64,000 nt of DNA from Rhodocista pekingensis (GTDB taxonomy: Bacteria > Pseudomonadota > Alphaproteobacteria > Azospirillales > Azospirillaceae), in contig NZ_JBHTCM010000010.1 of the NCBI RefSeq assembly GCF_042665545.1, positions 496,001-560,000 on the forward strand, given 5' to 3'. The position numbers and the translations under genes are program-made. This document shows positions 17,311 through 26,117 of this stretch, in pieces; position 1 is the stretch's first letter, and each line of letters begins with the position of its first letter. Under the pieces are notes generated by a model, which saw nothing but the letters and a program-made list of their open reading frames with translations, did not search any database and had not been told where the DNA came from.

Positions 17311-17563
17311 CCGGAGCCAGAGTTGAAGGGCGCCCCCTGCGCGCCATATCGGGATGAAGCCGCGGCCGGTCCACCCTTAGGAGGCACCCCAGGTCTTTGA
17401 TGGTGCAAGGGGGCCGTATCCGGTATAAGCTGTGTCCAGGGTGGCTGCTCGACCAGGCTTTTCCGAAGGGGAACTTTCGGCAGGTTATGCAATCGGGGGC
17501 ACTCCCGGCAGCCGGTTCGCCGGCGACATCCACAATCGTTACGACCAGTCGAGTTCGAAATAC

Positions 17564-18154
17564 ATGTACGATCGCCGTTCTCCGCAGAGCCCGCAGATCA
17601 CCCGGCGGGGCGTCAGCGCCACCGTCAAATGGTACAACCCCACGAAGGGATTCGGTTTCGTGACCCTGTCCGACGGGTCGCCCGACGCTTTCCTGCATGC
17701 ATCCGTCGTGCAGGCCGCCGGTTACGACTCTCTGGCGGACGGCACCTCCATCGTCTGCGACCTGTCGCAGGGCAACAAGGGCCCGCAGGTCGCCTCCATC
17801 GCCAGCGTGGACGAGTCCACGGCTGCGGCCCCGGGGCCGCGTCGTGACCGCCCGGCCATGGGCGACGGCCCGCGCGGCCCGCGCCGCGGCGGCTTCGGCG
17901 GTGGCTTCGGTGGCGGCGGCGGCGGCGGTTATGACGCCGGCCCGACCGAGACCATCGAAGGCACGGTCAAGTTCTTCAGCAGCGACAAGGGGTTCGGTTT
18001 CGTGACCCCGGACGGCGGCGGGAAGGACGTGTTCGTGCATGTCACCGCGCTGGAGCGCTCGGGTGTCCGCACGCTGATGCCGGAGCAGCGCGTGCGCATC
18101 CAGACCAGCATGGGCCAGAAGGGCCCGCAGGCGAACCGCGTCGAAGTTCTCTGA
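17564..18154 (+). CDS. Cold shock protein with two cold shock domains
   Basis: A 196-residue nucleic-acid-binding protein with two cold shock domains (about 13-78 and 130-196). Both carry the RNP1-like KGFGFVT motif (YNPTKGFGFVTLSDG; FSSDKGFGFVTPDG) and RNP2-like FLHASVV/FVHVTAL. They are joined by a Gly/Arg-rich linker (about 85-125). The frame extends upstream to a GTG at 17432, but codon use over 17432-17500 is unlike the rest, so ATG 17564 is preferred; neither has a good Shine-Dalgarno. A long leader is common for cold shock mRNAs. It is an RNA chaperone-type protein rather than a proven cold-inducible one. Confidence 0.85.
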   Translation: MYDRRSPQSPQITRRGVSATVKWYNPTKGFGFVTLSDGSPDAFLHASVVQAAGYDSLADGTSIVCDLSQGNKGPQVASIASVDESTAAAPGPRRDRPAMGDGPRGPRRGGFGGGFGGGGGGGYDAGPTETIEGTVKFFSSDKGFGFVTPDGGGKDVFVHVTALERSGVRTLMPEQRVRIQTSMGQKGPQANRVEVL

Positions 18155-18181
18155 CGCGGGCGGGCTGACGACATCGGGGGT

Positions 18182-18198
18182 GCCGCCGGACCGGCGGC
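18182..18198 (+). terminator. Possible weak terminator of the cold shock gene
   Basis: A GCCGCC/GGCGGC stem with a 5-nt loop, 28 bp after the stop, followed by CCCTCTCTGT rather than a true T run. Confidence 0.3.
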
Positions 18199-18471
18199 GC
18201 CCTCTCTGTCGTTCTCCGCACCGGCTTCCGATCCCTTTCCACCGCGGCGGCCCAGGTCGCCGCCGGACCGCCCCTACGGGGGTACGGACGGTCCGGGTGA
18301 CAGGGGGCATCCTGGGGGCATGCGGTGCGGCCCGGCATGGCCGACCCGGATCGAAGGGGCGGCGAGGCTGGCAGGGTTCGGAGCAAGGGTCGGCGCGCTC
18401 GCGGAGAGGCGCGCCGGAGAGACCCGCTCCCCCTGCCCCCTCGCCGCCCCTTTTCCATGCCGGCCCTCTCC

Positions 18472-18516
18472 CTGTCCGGCGTCTCCCTGGCCGGCGTCAC
18501 CCTGTCCGGCTTCGCC
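18472..18516. repeat. 15-nt imperfect tandem repeat, three copies
   Basis: Three copies of CTGTCCGGCGTCTCC with 2-4 mismatches, in a noncoding stretch. On the minus strand it reads as AGQGD repeats, akin to the AGQGK/G repeats inside the polytopic protein gene near 61.45 kb. Confidence 0.7.
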
Positions 18517-18651
18517 CGGCGTCCGCCCGGGTCCGACAGGAGCCTTCCCGCCGGACACGATACGGAGTCCCTGAGCACGACCGTGGCGGGAATCCTCCGG
18601 TCCGCGCAATTCCGTATCGCCAAAGGGGCTTCCGCATGGCACCTTGTTGCG

Positions 18652-20412
18652 ATGCCGAAGACAGTCTCCCTCCCCGCCGCCCTCGTCCTCCTCCTGCTCG
18701 CCCTGGTCCTGCCGCCGCCTGCCGCGGCGCAGTTCGCCGGGCCGGAGCCCGCGACCACCTGGGTCGACAAGCCGCTGGTCCGGGCCGGCCGGGAGATGGC
18801 CGTGGCGGCGAACCCGCTGGCGTCGGAGGCGGGGCTGGAGATGCTGCGGCGCGGCGGCAGCGCCGTGGACGCGGCCATCGCCGCCCAGCTCGTGCTCGGG
18901 CTGGTGGAGCCGCAGTCCTCGGGCATCGGCGGCGGCGCCTTCATCGTCGTCGCCCGGCCGGACGGAACGGTCACCACCTTCGACGGGCGGGAGACGGCCC
19001 CCGCCGGCACCCGCCCCGACCGCTTCGTCGGGCCGGACGGAAAGCCCATGCCCTTCCTGCGCGCCCTGGACCAGGGCCGCGCCGTCGGCACGCCGGGCGC
19101 CATTGCGGTGCTGGCGCTGGCGCACGGGAAGTACGGCAAGCTGCCCTGGAAGGACCTGTTCGATCCCGCCATCCGGCTGGCGGAGGAGGGTTTCCCCACG
19201 CCGCTACGGCTGGCGGAGGTGCTGGAGCGCTGGCGGCCGGCGCTGGAACAGCGCGAGGATCTCCGCCGCGTCTATTACCATGACGGGGCCGGCCCCCTGA
19301 CGGTGGGGGAGACTTTCCGCAATCCCGACTATGCCGCCACCCTGCGCCTGCTGGCGGCGGAAGGGCCGGCTGCCTTCTATACCGGCCCGCTGGCCGGGCG
19401 GATCGCCGACCGGCTGGCCGCCGCCCGCGGCGCCGACGGTCCCGCCGTCGTGACGCGGGAGGACCTTGCCGGCTACCGCGCGGTGGAGCGGCCCGCCGTC
19501 TGCGGCGCCTACCGTGTCTGGACCGTCTGCGGCATGGCCCCGCCTTCGTCCGGCGGGATCGCGGTGTTGCAGATCCTGGGCATGCTGGAGCCCTTCGACC
19601 TTGCCGGGCCGGGGCCGGACGATCCCCGCTCCTGGCACCTGCTGGTGGAGGCGATGCGCCGGGCCTATGCCGACCGCGAGGTCTATCTGGCCGATCCGGA
19701 CCAGGTGGCCGTGCCGGTCCGCGGCCTGCTGGACCGCGGCTATCTGGCCGACCGCTCCGCCGGAATCGACCCGGCGCGGGCCGCGCAGGGCAAGGTGCCG
19801 GCCGGGAACCCGCCCTGGCGCGAGGGCACGCTCTACGCGCCGGAGGTCAATCCGGACGTGCCCGGCACCAGCCACCTGTCCACCGTGGATGCCGACGGCA
19901 TGGCCGTGGCGATGACGACGACCGTGGAATCCGCTTTCGGCTCCGGGCTGATGGTGGGCGGCTTCGTGCTGAACAACCAGCTCACCGACTTCTCCTTCCT
20001 GCCGGAGCGCGACGGCCGGCCGGTGGCGAACGCCCCCGGGCCGGGCAAGCGCCCGCTCTCCTCCATGTCGCCCACGGTGGTGCTGGACAGGCAGGGCCGG
20101 CCGGTGCTGACGGTTGGATCGCCGGGCGGCAGCGCCATCATCGCCTATGTGGCGCAGGCCGTGGTCGCCATGCTGGACTGGAACCTGGACCCGCAGGTGG
20201 CACTGGCGCAGCCGCGGGTGGTCAACCGCAACGGCGCCACGCTGGTGGAAGCGGTGCCGCAGGCCGACGCGCTGGCGGGCGGGCTTGTCGTCCTGGGCCA
20301 TCAGGTGGAACGGCGGCCGGTGATCAGCGGCCTGCACGCGATCCGGATAACGCCGGACGGACTGCTGGGCGGCGCCGACCCCCGCCGCGACGGCCTGCCC
20401 AAGGGCGACTGA
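18652..20412 (+). CDS. ggt: Gamma-glutamyltransferase (periplasmic)
   Basis: A 586-residue Ntn-hydrolase that cleaves or transfers the gamma-glutamyl group of glutathione and related peptides. A signal peptide (residues 1-25, hydrophobic stretch ALVLLLLALVLPPPAAA) indicates export. The N-terminal nucleophile of the small subunit is T406 in PGTSHLSTVDADG, where autocleavage separates the subunits. The family signature VESAFGSGLMVGGFVLNNQ and the GKRPLSSMSP loop follow. The start is set by the signal peptide. Monocistronic as far as can be seen. Confidence 0.95.
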   Translation: MPKTVSLPAALVLLLLALVLPPPAAAQFAGPEPATTWVDKPLVRAGREMAVAANPLASEAGLEMLRRGGSAVDAAIAAQLVLGLVEPQSSGIGGGAFIVVARPDGTVTTFDGRETAPAGTRPDRFVGPDGKPMPFLRALDQGRAVGTPGAIAVLALAHGKYGKLPWKDLFDPAIRLAEEGFPTPLRLAEVLERWRPALEQREDLRRVYYHDGAGPLTVGETFRNPDYAATLRLLAAEGPAAFYTGPLAGRIADRLAAARGADGPAVVTREDLAGYRAVERPAVCGAYRVWTVCGMAPPSSGGIAVLQILGMLEPFDLAGPGPDDPRSWHLLVEAMRRAYADREVYLADPDQVAVPVRGLLDRGYLADRSAGIDPARAAQGKVPAGNPPWREGTLYAPEVNPDVPGTSHLSTVDADGMAVAMTTTVESAFGSGLMVGGFVLNNQLTDFSFLPERDGRPVANAPGPGKRPLSSMSPTVVLDRQGRPVLTVGSPGGSAIIAYVAQAVVAMLDWNLDPQVALAQPRVVNRNGATLVEAVPQADALAGGLVVLGHQVERRPVISGLHAIRITPDGLLGGADPRRDGLPKGD

Positions 20413-20663
20413 CCCCGGAGGCTCGCCACCGGGGACCAGCCGCCGGGAACGGGCGCCGCGCCGCCATGGCGGTCCTGGTCCGGGAGAGCGGGTTCTGACG
20501 CCTTTACGGCATGGCTGACGAGCCGATGGGCCGCGCCCTTACGTCTTTCGCCATCTGGCGCCGCGATTTCGGAGAGAGTATCCCTGTACGAACGGGGTAT
20601 TCGGTATTCCTTAACCCTGGTTGTGATCTGATGGACGGCTGTTGCGGTCGGGGAGACGGGTTC

Positions 20664-21683
20664 ATGGAACCGCTGGAGCTGAACGAGCGGGATTATGCCG
20701 TGCTGGAAGAGGCGCTGCTGTCCTCGGCCCGCGGGCGCGCGTTCCTCCGTCAGCGCGATCACCGCACCCGGCTCGTCTCGCAGGATGCGTGGCGCCAGCT
20801 CCTGGCCCAGCTCCGCGAGCAGGTGGCGCGGCTGGGCGGCGTCACCGGGGTGGAGGCCGTCGGCCAGAATCCGCAGATCCGCATCATGCGGGAAGAGCTG
20901 AAGCAGCTCTCCAGCTACATCGAACAGACCCGGCAGGAGATCGCCCAGCTCCGCCCCATGGATGCCGGGGCCAACCGGATCATGGCGGCGACGAACGAGC
21001 TGGACGCCATCGTGACCGCCACCGAGCGGGCGACCAGCGACATCCTGAACGCCACCGAACGCATCCAGGAACTGCTGGGCCGGCTGCCCCCGTCCGACAC
21101 CGTCAGCGACATCGAGGCACAGACCATCGAGATCATGACGGCGTGCAGCTTCCAGGACATCACCGGGCAGCGCACCACCAAGGTCGTCAACACGCTGCGC
21201 TACATCGAGCAGCGCGTGAACACGATGATCGAGATCTGGGGCGTGGAGGAGGAGGGCGCCATGCCGGACGGCGGGCTGATCGCCACCCGCCCGGACGACC
21301 ACCGCCCCGACCGCCACCTGCTGCACGGCCCCTCGCAGTCCCCGGTCAGCCAGGACAACATCGACGCCCTGTTCGAGGCGCTGGGCGACATCGACAAGCA
21401 CAAGTCCGACGACGCCGTCAGCGGCGCGGCTGCCAACGGCCACCTCGCCACCCATGACGGCGGTCATGACGGTGCCCACGACAGCGGCCACGACGACGGG
21501 CACCACATCGACCACCACGCCCCCGCGGCCGAGGAGAAGGTGGCCCCCCCGCCGCCCCCTCCCCCGCAGCCACCGCCTCCCCCGCCGCCGCCCAAGACAG
21601 CGGCCCGGGCCGCAGCACCGGAACCGGCCAAGTCCGGCGGCGCCACGGCCACGCAGGCCGACATCGACGCCCTGTTCGGCTGA
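20664..21683 (+). CDS. cheZ: CheZ-family chemotaxis protein phosphatase
   Basis: A 339-residue protein whose core matches CheZ, the phosphatase of phosphorylated CheY. The long helical hairpin spans about 70-190 and the catalytic motif is CSFQDITGQR with D165 and Q169. The C-terminal half is unusual: a DNIDALFEALGD peptide near 236-247, a His/Asp-rich run (about 265-290), a poly-proline run (about 297-315) and a second peptide QADIDALFG at the very end. Both peptides look like the CheY-binding tail of CheZ or the FliM N-terminus. ATG 20664 follows GGGGAGACGG; ATG 20631 is also in frame. A pentapeptide gene starts 9 bp downstream. Confidence 0.87.
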   Translation: MEPLELNERDYAVLEEALLSSARGRAFLRQRDHRTRLVSQDAWRQLLAQLREQVARLGGVTGVEAVGQNPQIRIMREELKQLSSYIEQTRQEIAQLRPMDAGANRIMAATNELDAIVTATERATSDILNATERIQELLGRLPPSDTVSDIEAQTIEIMTACSFQDITGQRTTKVVNTLRYIEQRVNTMIEIWGVEEEGAMPDGGLIATRPDDHRPDRHLLHGPSQSPVSQDNIDALFEALGDIDKHKSDDAVSGAAANGHLATHDGGHDGAHDSGHDDGHHIDHHAPAAEEKVAPPPPPPPQPPPPPPPPKTAARAAAPEPAKSGGATATQADIDALFG

Positions 21684-21692
21684 GACCGGCCG

Positions 21693-22943
21693 ATGACCGA
21701 CCAGGAGATCGCCCCCCGTATCCGGCTCTCCCAGGCGCAGCTCGACCGGGTCTGCGAACGGCACGAGGCGTACCTTGCCGGCCAGGCCGGCGGGACCCGG
21801 CTGAACCTTCCGTTCTTCGACCTGTCGTTCCTGTCCTTCGAGAAGCGCAACCTGACGAGTGCCAACCTTGCCGGGGCGATGCTGCGCGGTGCCCGGCTGG
21901 GCGGCGCCACGCTGGACTATGCCGACCTGTTCGGCAGCGACCTGCGCGAGGCCGACCTGACCGGAGCCCAGCTCCGCCGCACCGACCTGCGCGCCGCGAA
22001 CCTGACCGCGGCCGTGCTGCGCGGCGCCGTCATGGTGGAATGCGACCTGCGCGACGGCAGCCTGGCCGGGGCCGGGCGGTCGGACTTCAAGCTGCTGGGG
22101 CTGGCGCCGGGGCCGGTGGACATGACCGCGACGGTGATGGCCGGGGCGGACCTGACCCGGGCGCGGCTGTCGGGGTCGCTGGCCATGCGGGCGGATTTCA
22201 GCGCCGCCGTGATGGTGGAGACGCGGCTGGTGCATTCCGACCTGCGCGACGCCCGGCTGGTCGGCGCGAACCTGAAGGGGGCCGAATTCGCCGGAGCCGA
22301 CCTGCGCGGCGCCGACCTGACCGGCGCCCGGATCGACGCCGGCGCGCTGGAGGCCGCCATCCTGGGGGCGCAGGACACCGGGCGGCTGAACGAGCGGCCG
22401 GCGCTGGCGGAGGAGCTGGGCGATGATGTCGCCCCGCCGCTGGTGCAGCCCTCGACGGCCGACCTCCAGGCCATGCTGGCCGAGCATGCCGCCTGGGTCG
22501 CCTCGGCCGGGCGCGAGGGGCGGCAACTCGACGCCAGCGGCCTGGACCTCTCCGGTCTGAACCTCGCCGGCCGGGTGCTGACCCTGATGCAGGGGGCGGG
22601 CACCTGCCTGCGCGGGGCCGATCTCAGCGGGGCGCAGCTCCAGGCGGCCAGCCTCACCGGGGCCGACCTGCGCTCGGCCCGGCTGCGGCTGGCGGACCTG
22701 CGCGGGGCGACGCTGGACCGCGCCAACCTGATCGACACCGACCTGGAACGGGCCGACATGGGGCCGTTGGTGACCCAGCGCGGCCACAGCCTGCGCACCT
22801 CCCTGGTGCGGGCGCGGCTGGCCGGGGCGGCGCTGCGCAACACCCGGCTCTGCGGCGCGGACCTGACCTCGGCCGATCTGACCGGGGCCGACCGCACCGG
22901 CGCCGACCTTCACGATGCGATCCTGGACGGTATCCGCGGCTGA
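21693..22943 (+). CDS. Pentapeptide repeat protein
   Basis: A 416-residue protein with two blocks of A(D/N)LxG-type pentapeptide repeats (about 50-222 and 283-416) that should form right-handed quadrilateral beta-helices. They are separated by a helical spacer with MLAEHAAWVASAGREGRQLD. A short N-terminal region (HEAYLAGQAGGTRLNLPF) precedes them. No signal peptide, TM segment or catalytic motif is visible. It starts 9 bp after cheZ and is probably co-transcribed with it. A paralogue with the same architecture lies at the right end of the window. Confidence 0.9.
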   Translation: MTDQEIAPRIRLSQAQLDRVCERHEAYLAGQAGGTRLNLPFFDLSFLSFEKRNLTSANLAGAMLRGARLGGATLDYADLFGSDLREADLTGAQLRRTDLRAANLTAAVLRGAVMVECDLRDGSLAGAGRSDFKLLGLAPGPVDMTATVMAGADLTRARLSGSLAMRADFSAAVMVETRLVHSDLRDARLVGANLKGAEFAGADLRGADLTGARIDAGALEAAILGAQDTGRLNERPALAEELGDDVAPPLVQPSTADLQAMLAEHAAWVASAGREGRQLDASGLDLSGLNLAGRVLTLMQGAGTCLRGADLSGAQLQAASLTGADLRSARLRLADLRGATLDRANLIDTDLERADMGPLVTQRGHSLRTSLVRARLAGAALRNTRLCGADLTSADLTGADRTGADLHDAILDGIRG

Positions 22944-22952
22944 CCGCCGCCG

Positions 22953-23675
22953 CTACGCCGCGGCAGGGGCGTCGGCCGGTATCCGTTCCGACGCCGCCAG
23001 AACCAGCGCCCGGAACAGGCGCTGCTGCCCGCGGTCGGTGACCAGGAACTCCGGATGCCACTGCACCCCCAGCAGGAAGGGCCGTTCCGGCACCTCCACC
23101 GCCTGGACGATGCCGTGAAGGTCGCGGGCGGCGATCCGCACCCCCTGCCCCGGCCGGTCCACCGACTGGTGGTGCAGGGCGTTCACCCGGCATTCCCCCT
23201 GGCGCAGCAGACGGTGCAGCAGGCTGCACGGATCGACACGGACCCGCTTGCGCGGCAGCACCGTGCGCAGGCGCGGCGCCTGGAGATAGACCTCGTGGAT
23301 GTCGGTGTGCAGGGTGCCACCGCGGTGGACGTTGATCATCTGCGCCCCGCGGCAGATGCCCAGGACCGGGCGGCCGCACCGCTCGGCCCAGTCCAGCGCG
23401 GCCAGCTCCAGCCCGTCGCGGTCGGGGTCGATCCTCACCGTCGGCTCGACCAGGGACCCGTAGCGGGCGGGCGCGATGTCGTCGCCGCCGCCGATCACCA
23501 GCCCGTCCAGCCGGTCGAAGCGGCAGTCCGTCTCCGGCGTCAGCCGGACCGCCCGCGCCCCCGCCCGGACCAGGGCAAGGCGGTTGAACAGCCAGGGCGT
23601 CAGGCTGCGCCGCGCCGATGCGGTGACGCCGATCAGGGGACGGACCGGGGGACGGATCGGGGGAGGGCGGGCCAT
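22953..23675 (-). CDS. Class I glutamine amidotransferase-like (peptidase C26/PuuD-type)
   Basis: A 240-residue gamma-glutamyl hydrolase or class I glutamine amidotransferase fold. The nucleophile is C108 (VLGICRGAQMIN) and the catalytic His/Glu pair is H207/E209 (GVQWHPEF); the GGGDDIAPARYG segment is typical of the PuuD branch. Known relatives hydrolyse gamma-glutamyl amides. The ATG at 23675 lies 8 bp after the amidoligase stop, so the pair is likely co-translated and probably acts on the same substrate. A longer upstream start would overlap the amidoligase and has no support. Confidence 0.88.
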   Translation of the reverse strand: MARPPPIRPPVRPLIGVTASARRSLTPWLFNRLALVRAGARAVRLTPETDCRFDRLDGLVIGGGDDIAPARYGSLVEPTVRIDPDRDGLELAALDWAERCGRPVLGICRGAQMINVHRGGTLHTDIHEVYLQAPRLRTVLPRKRVRVDPCSLLHRLLRQGECRVNALHHQSVDRPGQGVRIAARDLHGIVQAVEVPERPFLLGVQWHPEFLVTDRGQQRLFRALVLAASERIPADAPAAA

Positions 23676-23683
23676 GCGCCGGT

Positions 23684-24673
23684 TCAGCCCGGCGCCAGCC
23701 AGCGGCCGACCACCCGCGGCCAGTCGGCCAGCGCCCGCTCCCGCCGGCAGTCCAGCCACAGGGCGCCCAGCTCGTTCAGCGCCCAGCGGTCGCTGGCCAG
23801 CCGTTCCACCTGGACCCAGCGGTTCCAGTCCGGCACGACGGACCAGCCCGGCTGCCCCACCCGGCTGTCGGGCAGGCGCCAGTGCCAGGTGGGCCTGGGC
23901 TTCACGCGCGGGTCGCGGCCGCAGCCGTCCAGCACGCCCGGCATCAGGCAGGCCAGCAGCGGGAACAGGTCCAGCTCGCGGTTGCGGGTCGGGTTCAGGC
24001 GGACATAGTCGCGGGCGAAAGCCTCCAGGTCCGGCCGGTAGTCCGGGTCCACGACCAGCGCCACGTACTCCTCCGGAAAGCGGTGGACGAAGGGGGCGAC
24101 CCGGCGGGCGATGTCGATGCCCATGTCCTCCCGCAGCCAGGGAGAGAGCAGCAGATAGGCCTTCATCACGTCGATGATCGGGTCCGCCTCCGGCCGTGCC
24201 AGCTCGGGATTGAAATGCAGGCCGAAGGCGTAGAACAGCCGGCCCTCGGTGCCCATGGCGCCATGCCGGCGCAGCCCCTCGACCAGGGCGTCCAGGGTAT
24301 CGACCTCGTCCACCGGGACGGGCGGACAGGAGATCTCATAGGGCATCACCAGACTGCCGACATCGCCCACGGCGGCGCGGAACCGCTCCTCCAGGGGGCC
24401 GGGCCTCTGCGGCAGGTCGCCGTCCGGCCCCTCCGGATGCGCGGCCAGCATGTCCAGTTCGACCGTGAAGGTGCCGTAGAGCGTGCCCTCGATGCGGAAC
24501 CGGTGCTCGTCCCGGGGAAGCACGGTGCCACCGAAGATGTAGCGCACCAGCCGGGCGGCATCGGCCGGCGGCAGGCCCGCGAACTCGATCTCCACGCCGA
24601 CACGGCGGCGGCGGCCGTCGGCGCGGTCGGGTTCGGGGGGAAGCAGCGGGTCGAAATGGGTCACGGCAGTCAC
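23684..24673 (-). CDS. Putative amidoligase (COOH-NH2 ligase superfamily)
   Basis: A 329-residue protein of the amidoligase family (Pfam Amidoligase_2 type), distant kin of glutamine synthetase and GCS2 and predicted to form amide bonds with ATP. The first strand carries the acidic motif VGVEIEFAGL (about 25-34), followed by FTVELDMLA, YEISCPPVPVDE and a GLHFNPEL segment likely to bind metal or nucleotide. The start is GTG 24673 or GTG 24664. The co-directional glutamine amidotransferase follows 8 bp downstream, a pairing predicted for this family in comparative genomics. Substrate unknown. Confidence 0.82.
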   Translation of the reverse strand: MTAVTHFDPLLPPEPDRADGRRRRVGVEIEFAGLPPADAARLVRYIFGGTVLPRDEHRFRIEGTLYGTFTVELDMLAAHPEGPDGDLPQRPGPLEERFRAAVGDVGSLVMPYEISCPPVPVDEVDTLDALVEGLRRHGAMGTEGRLFYAFGLHFNPELARPEADPIIDVMKAYLLLSPWLREDMGIDIARRVAPFVHRFPEEYVALVVDPDYRPDLEAFARDYVRLNPTRNRELDLFPLLACLMPGVLDGCGRDPRVKPRPTWHWRLPDSRVGQPGWSVVPDWNRWVQVERLASDRWALNELGALWLDCRRERALADWPRVVGRWLAPG

Positions 24674-24734
24674 GGCCTTCGTCGGGGCATCTTCTGGGGG
24701 GCGTCATCTGCGGAGAGCGTCCCCGGGGTAACGC

Positions 24735-25370
24735 TCAGACCCGGGAAAGGAGCCAGTCGCGGACTTCGCGGTGTACCCGGTCGCCCACCTCGTCCAGCCC
24801 GTGCCGGGCGCCGCTGAACAGCACCATGCGCTTGGGCTCCCGCGCCAGCCGGTGGACGTACTCCGTGCTCTCGCAGGGCACGACCTCGTCGTCCTTGCCG
24901 TGGATCAGCAGCAGGGCGGCCCGCGGTCCCAGCGTGGCTGCCGGTCCGGCACCGTAGCCCTGGGTCGCCAGCGTGGCGACGGCCGTGACCGCCGGCACCT
25001 TGGCAGCCGCCTGGATTACGACGGCGCCGCCGAAGGAGTGGCCGACCAGACCGAAGCGGCGGACGCCCTGGGTCTCCAGGTAGCGCAGGCCGGCCAGCAC
25101 GTCGAAGACGCTTTCGGCCAGGTCGGTGGGGTGGCGGTAGCGGACCCGGAGGGAGGCGATGTCCTCCCCCGCCAGCTCCTCGGCCAGCCGGGGAAACAGG
25201 TCCCGGGCCGGACTGTCCCAGCCGCTGCCGATGCCCCCGGCCCAGACGACGCCGCGCTCCGCCGCCGGCGCCGCGTGGACACGGCAGCGGATCTCGCCCC
25301 GTTCCGTCGCCAGCGTCACCGGCTGGTATCCGCCCAGCAGGGATGTGTGCTCCTGGTTGCCGTAGGCCAT
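24735..25370 (-). CDS. Alpha/beta hydrolase (dienelactone hydrolase-like)
   Basis: A 211-residue cytoplasmic alpha/beta hydrolase. The nucleophile elbow is GHSFGG (S112), the acid is in HGKDDEVVP (D160/D161) and the base is H190 (GARHGLDE). There is no lid domain, and the length fits small esterases and dienelactone hydrolase-like proteins. It is 61 bp upstream of the amidoligase on the same strand, so it may be the first gene of a hydrolase-amidoligase-amidotransferase operon. Substrate unknown. Confidence 0.85.
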   Translation of the reverse strand: MAYGNQEHTSLLGGYQPVTLATERGEIRCRVHAAPAAERGVVWAGGIGSGWDSPARDLFPRLAEELAGEDIASLRVRYRHPTDLAESVFDVLAGLRYLETQGVRRFGLVGHSFGGAVVIQAAAKVPAVTAVATLATQGYGAGPAATLGPRAALLLIHGKDDEVVPCESTEYVHRLAREPKRMVLFSGARHGLDEVGDRVHREVRDWLLSRV

Positions 25371-25535
25371 GCGATCACCGTCTGCTGCCGCCCGCTCCCG
25401 TCGGAGCAGGGCGGCCGTCCCCCCCTCTTCAAACGGGAGGTGGAGCGCAGGGTTCCGGCGGGGAACGCCCGTCCGCCGGGGGCGTTGGAGCAGGGGTTAC
25501 CGCCGCCGTGGCGCGGCCGTCACCGGGAGCGTCGC

Positions 25536-26102
25536 ATGCAGAGCCCGCTGAAGATCGCCTTCCACAACATGGACCCCTCGCCCCGGCTCGAAGCCGACAT
25601 CCGCGAGCGCTTCGCCAAGCTGGAGAAGCTGTACGACCGCCTGACCGCCTGCCGCGTCTCGGTCGAGGCGCTGCACCGCCAGCACCGCACCGGCAACGTC
25701 TACGAGGTCCATATCGACATGGTGGTGCCGGGCAGCGAACTGGTCGTCAGCCGGGAGCCCAAGGAAGCGCAGCAGAAATACGCCGACCCCGATGCCCACA
25801 CCTCGATCCGCGACGCCTTCGCCGCGGCCGAGCGGCAGCTCAAGGAGTTCAAGCGGCAGCAGCGCGGCGAGGTGAAGCCGCACGAGGTGGACGTGCAGGG
25901 CCAGGTCGCCCAGCTTGCCGAGGATCACGGCTTCCTGATGACCAACACCGGCGGGCTGCTCTACTTCCACCGCAACAGCGTGATGAAGGACGCCTTCGCC
26001 GCCCTGAAGCGCGGCGACCGGGTCCGCTACATCGAGGAGATGGGCGACACCGGCCCGACAGCCAGCAAGGTCTGGACGGACACCGACCGCGACGCGGGCT
26101 GA
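25536..26102 (+). CDS. HPF/RaiA-type ribosome-associated protein fused to a cold shock domain
   Basis: A 188-residue fusion. Residues 1-~105 resemble the hibernation factor HPF/RaiA (MQSPLKIAFHNMDPS, AKLEKLYDRLTACRVSVEA, AAERQLKEFKRQ). Residues ~120-188 form a cold shock/S1-like beta barrel (GQVAQLAEDHGFLM; GLLYFHRNSVM; GPTASKVW). It probably binds ribosomes or RNA under stress or slow growth. ATG 25536 follows CGGGAG by 5 nt. It is followed 15 bp later by a small membrane protein gene. Confidence 0.85.
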   Translation: MQSPLKIAFHNMDPSPRLEADIRERFAKLEKLYDRLTACRVSVEALHRQHRTGNVYEVHIDMVVPGSELVVSREPKEAQQKYADPDAHTSIRDAFAAAERQLKEFKRQQRGEVKPHEVDVQGQVAQLAEDHGFLMTNTGGLLYFHRNSVMKDAFAALKRGDRVRYIEEMGDTGPTASKVWTDTDRDAG

Positions 26103-26117
26103 CGGAGGGGAGCCGGC

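Larger units (their letters stand above)
18155..18651. other. Intergenic region, cold shock gene to gamma-glutamyltransferase
   Basis: About 500 bp without a convincing gene. It holds a short GCCGCC hairpin (18182-18198) that may be a weak terminator of the cold shock gene, and three 15-nt repeats at 18472-18516. The frame of the next gene is open through much of it, but the signal peptide fixes the start at 18652. Confidence 0.5.

Noticed and set aside
18630..18650. Sigma-54-like promoter (TGGCAC ... TTGC) just before ggt
   Set aside because: The spacing is one base short and the site would sit on the ribosome binding region, leaving no leader.
20301..22913. An 870-codon minus-strand frame opposite cheZ and the pentapeptide gene
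   Set aside because: High-GC antisense frame made of Arg/Gln/His/Ala-rich low-complexity sequence with no domain; the plus strand carries recognisable families.
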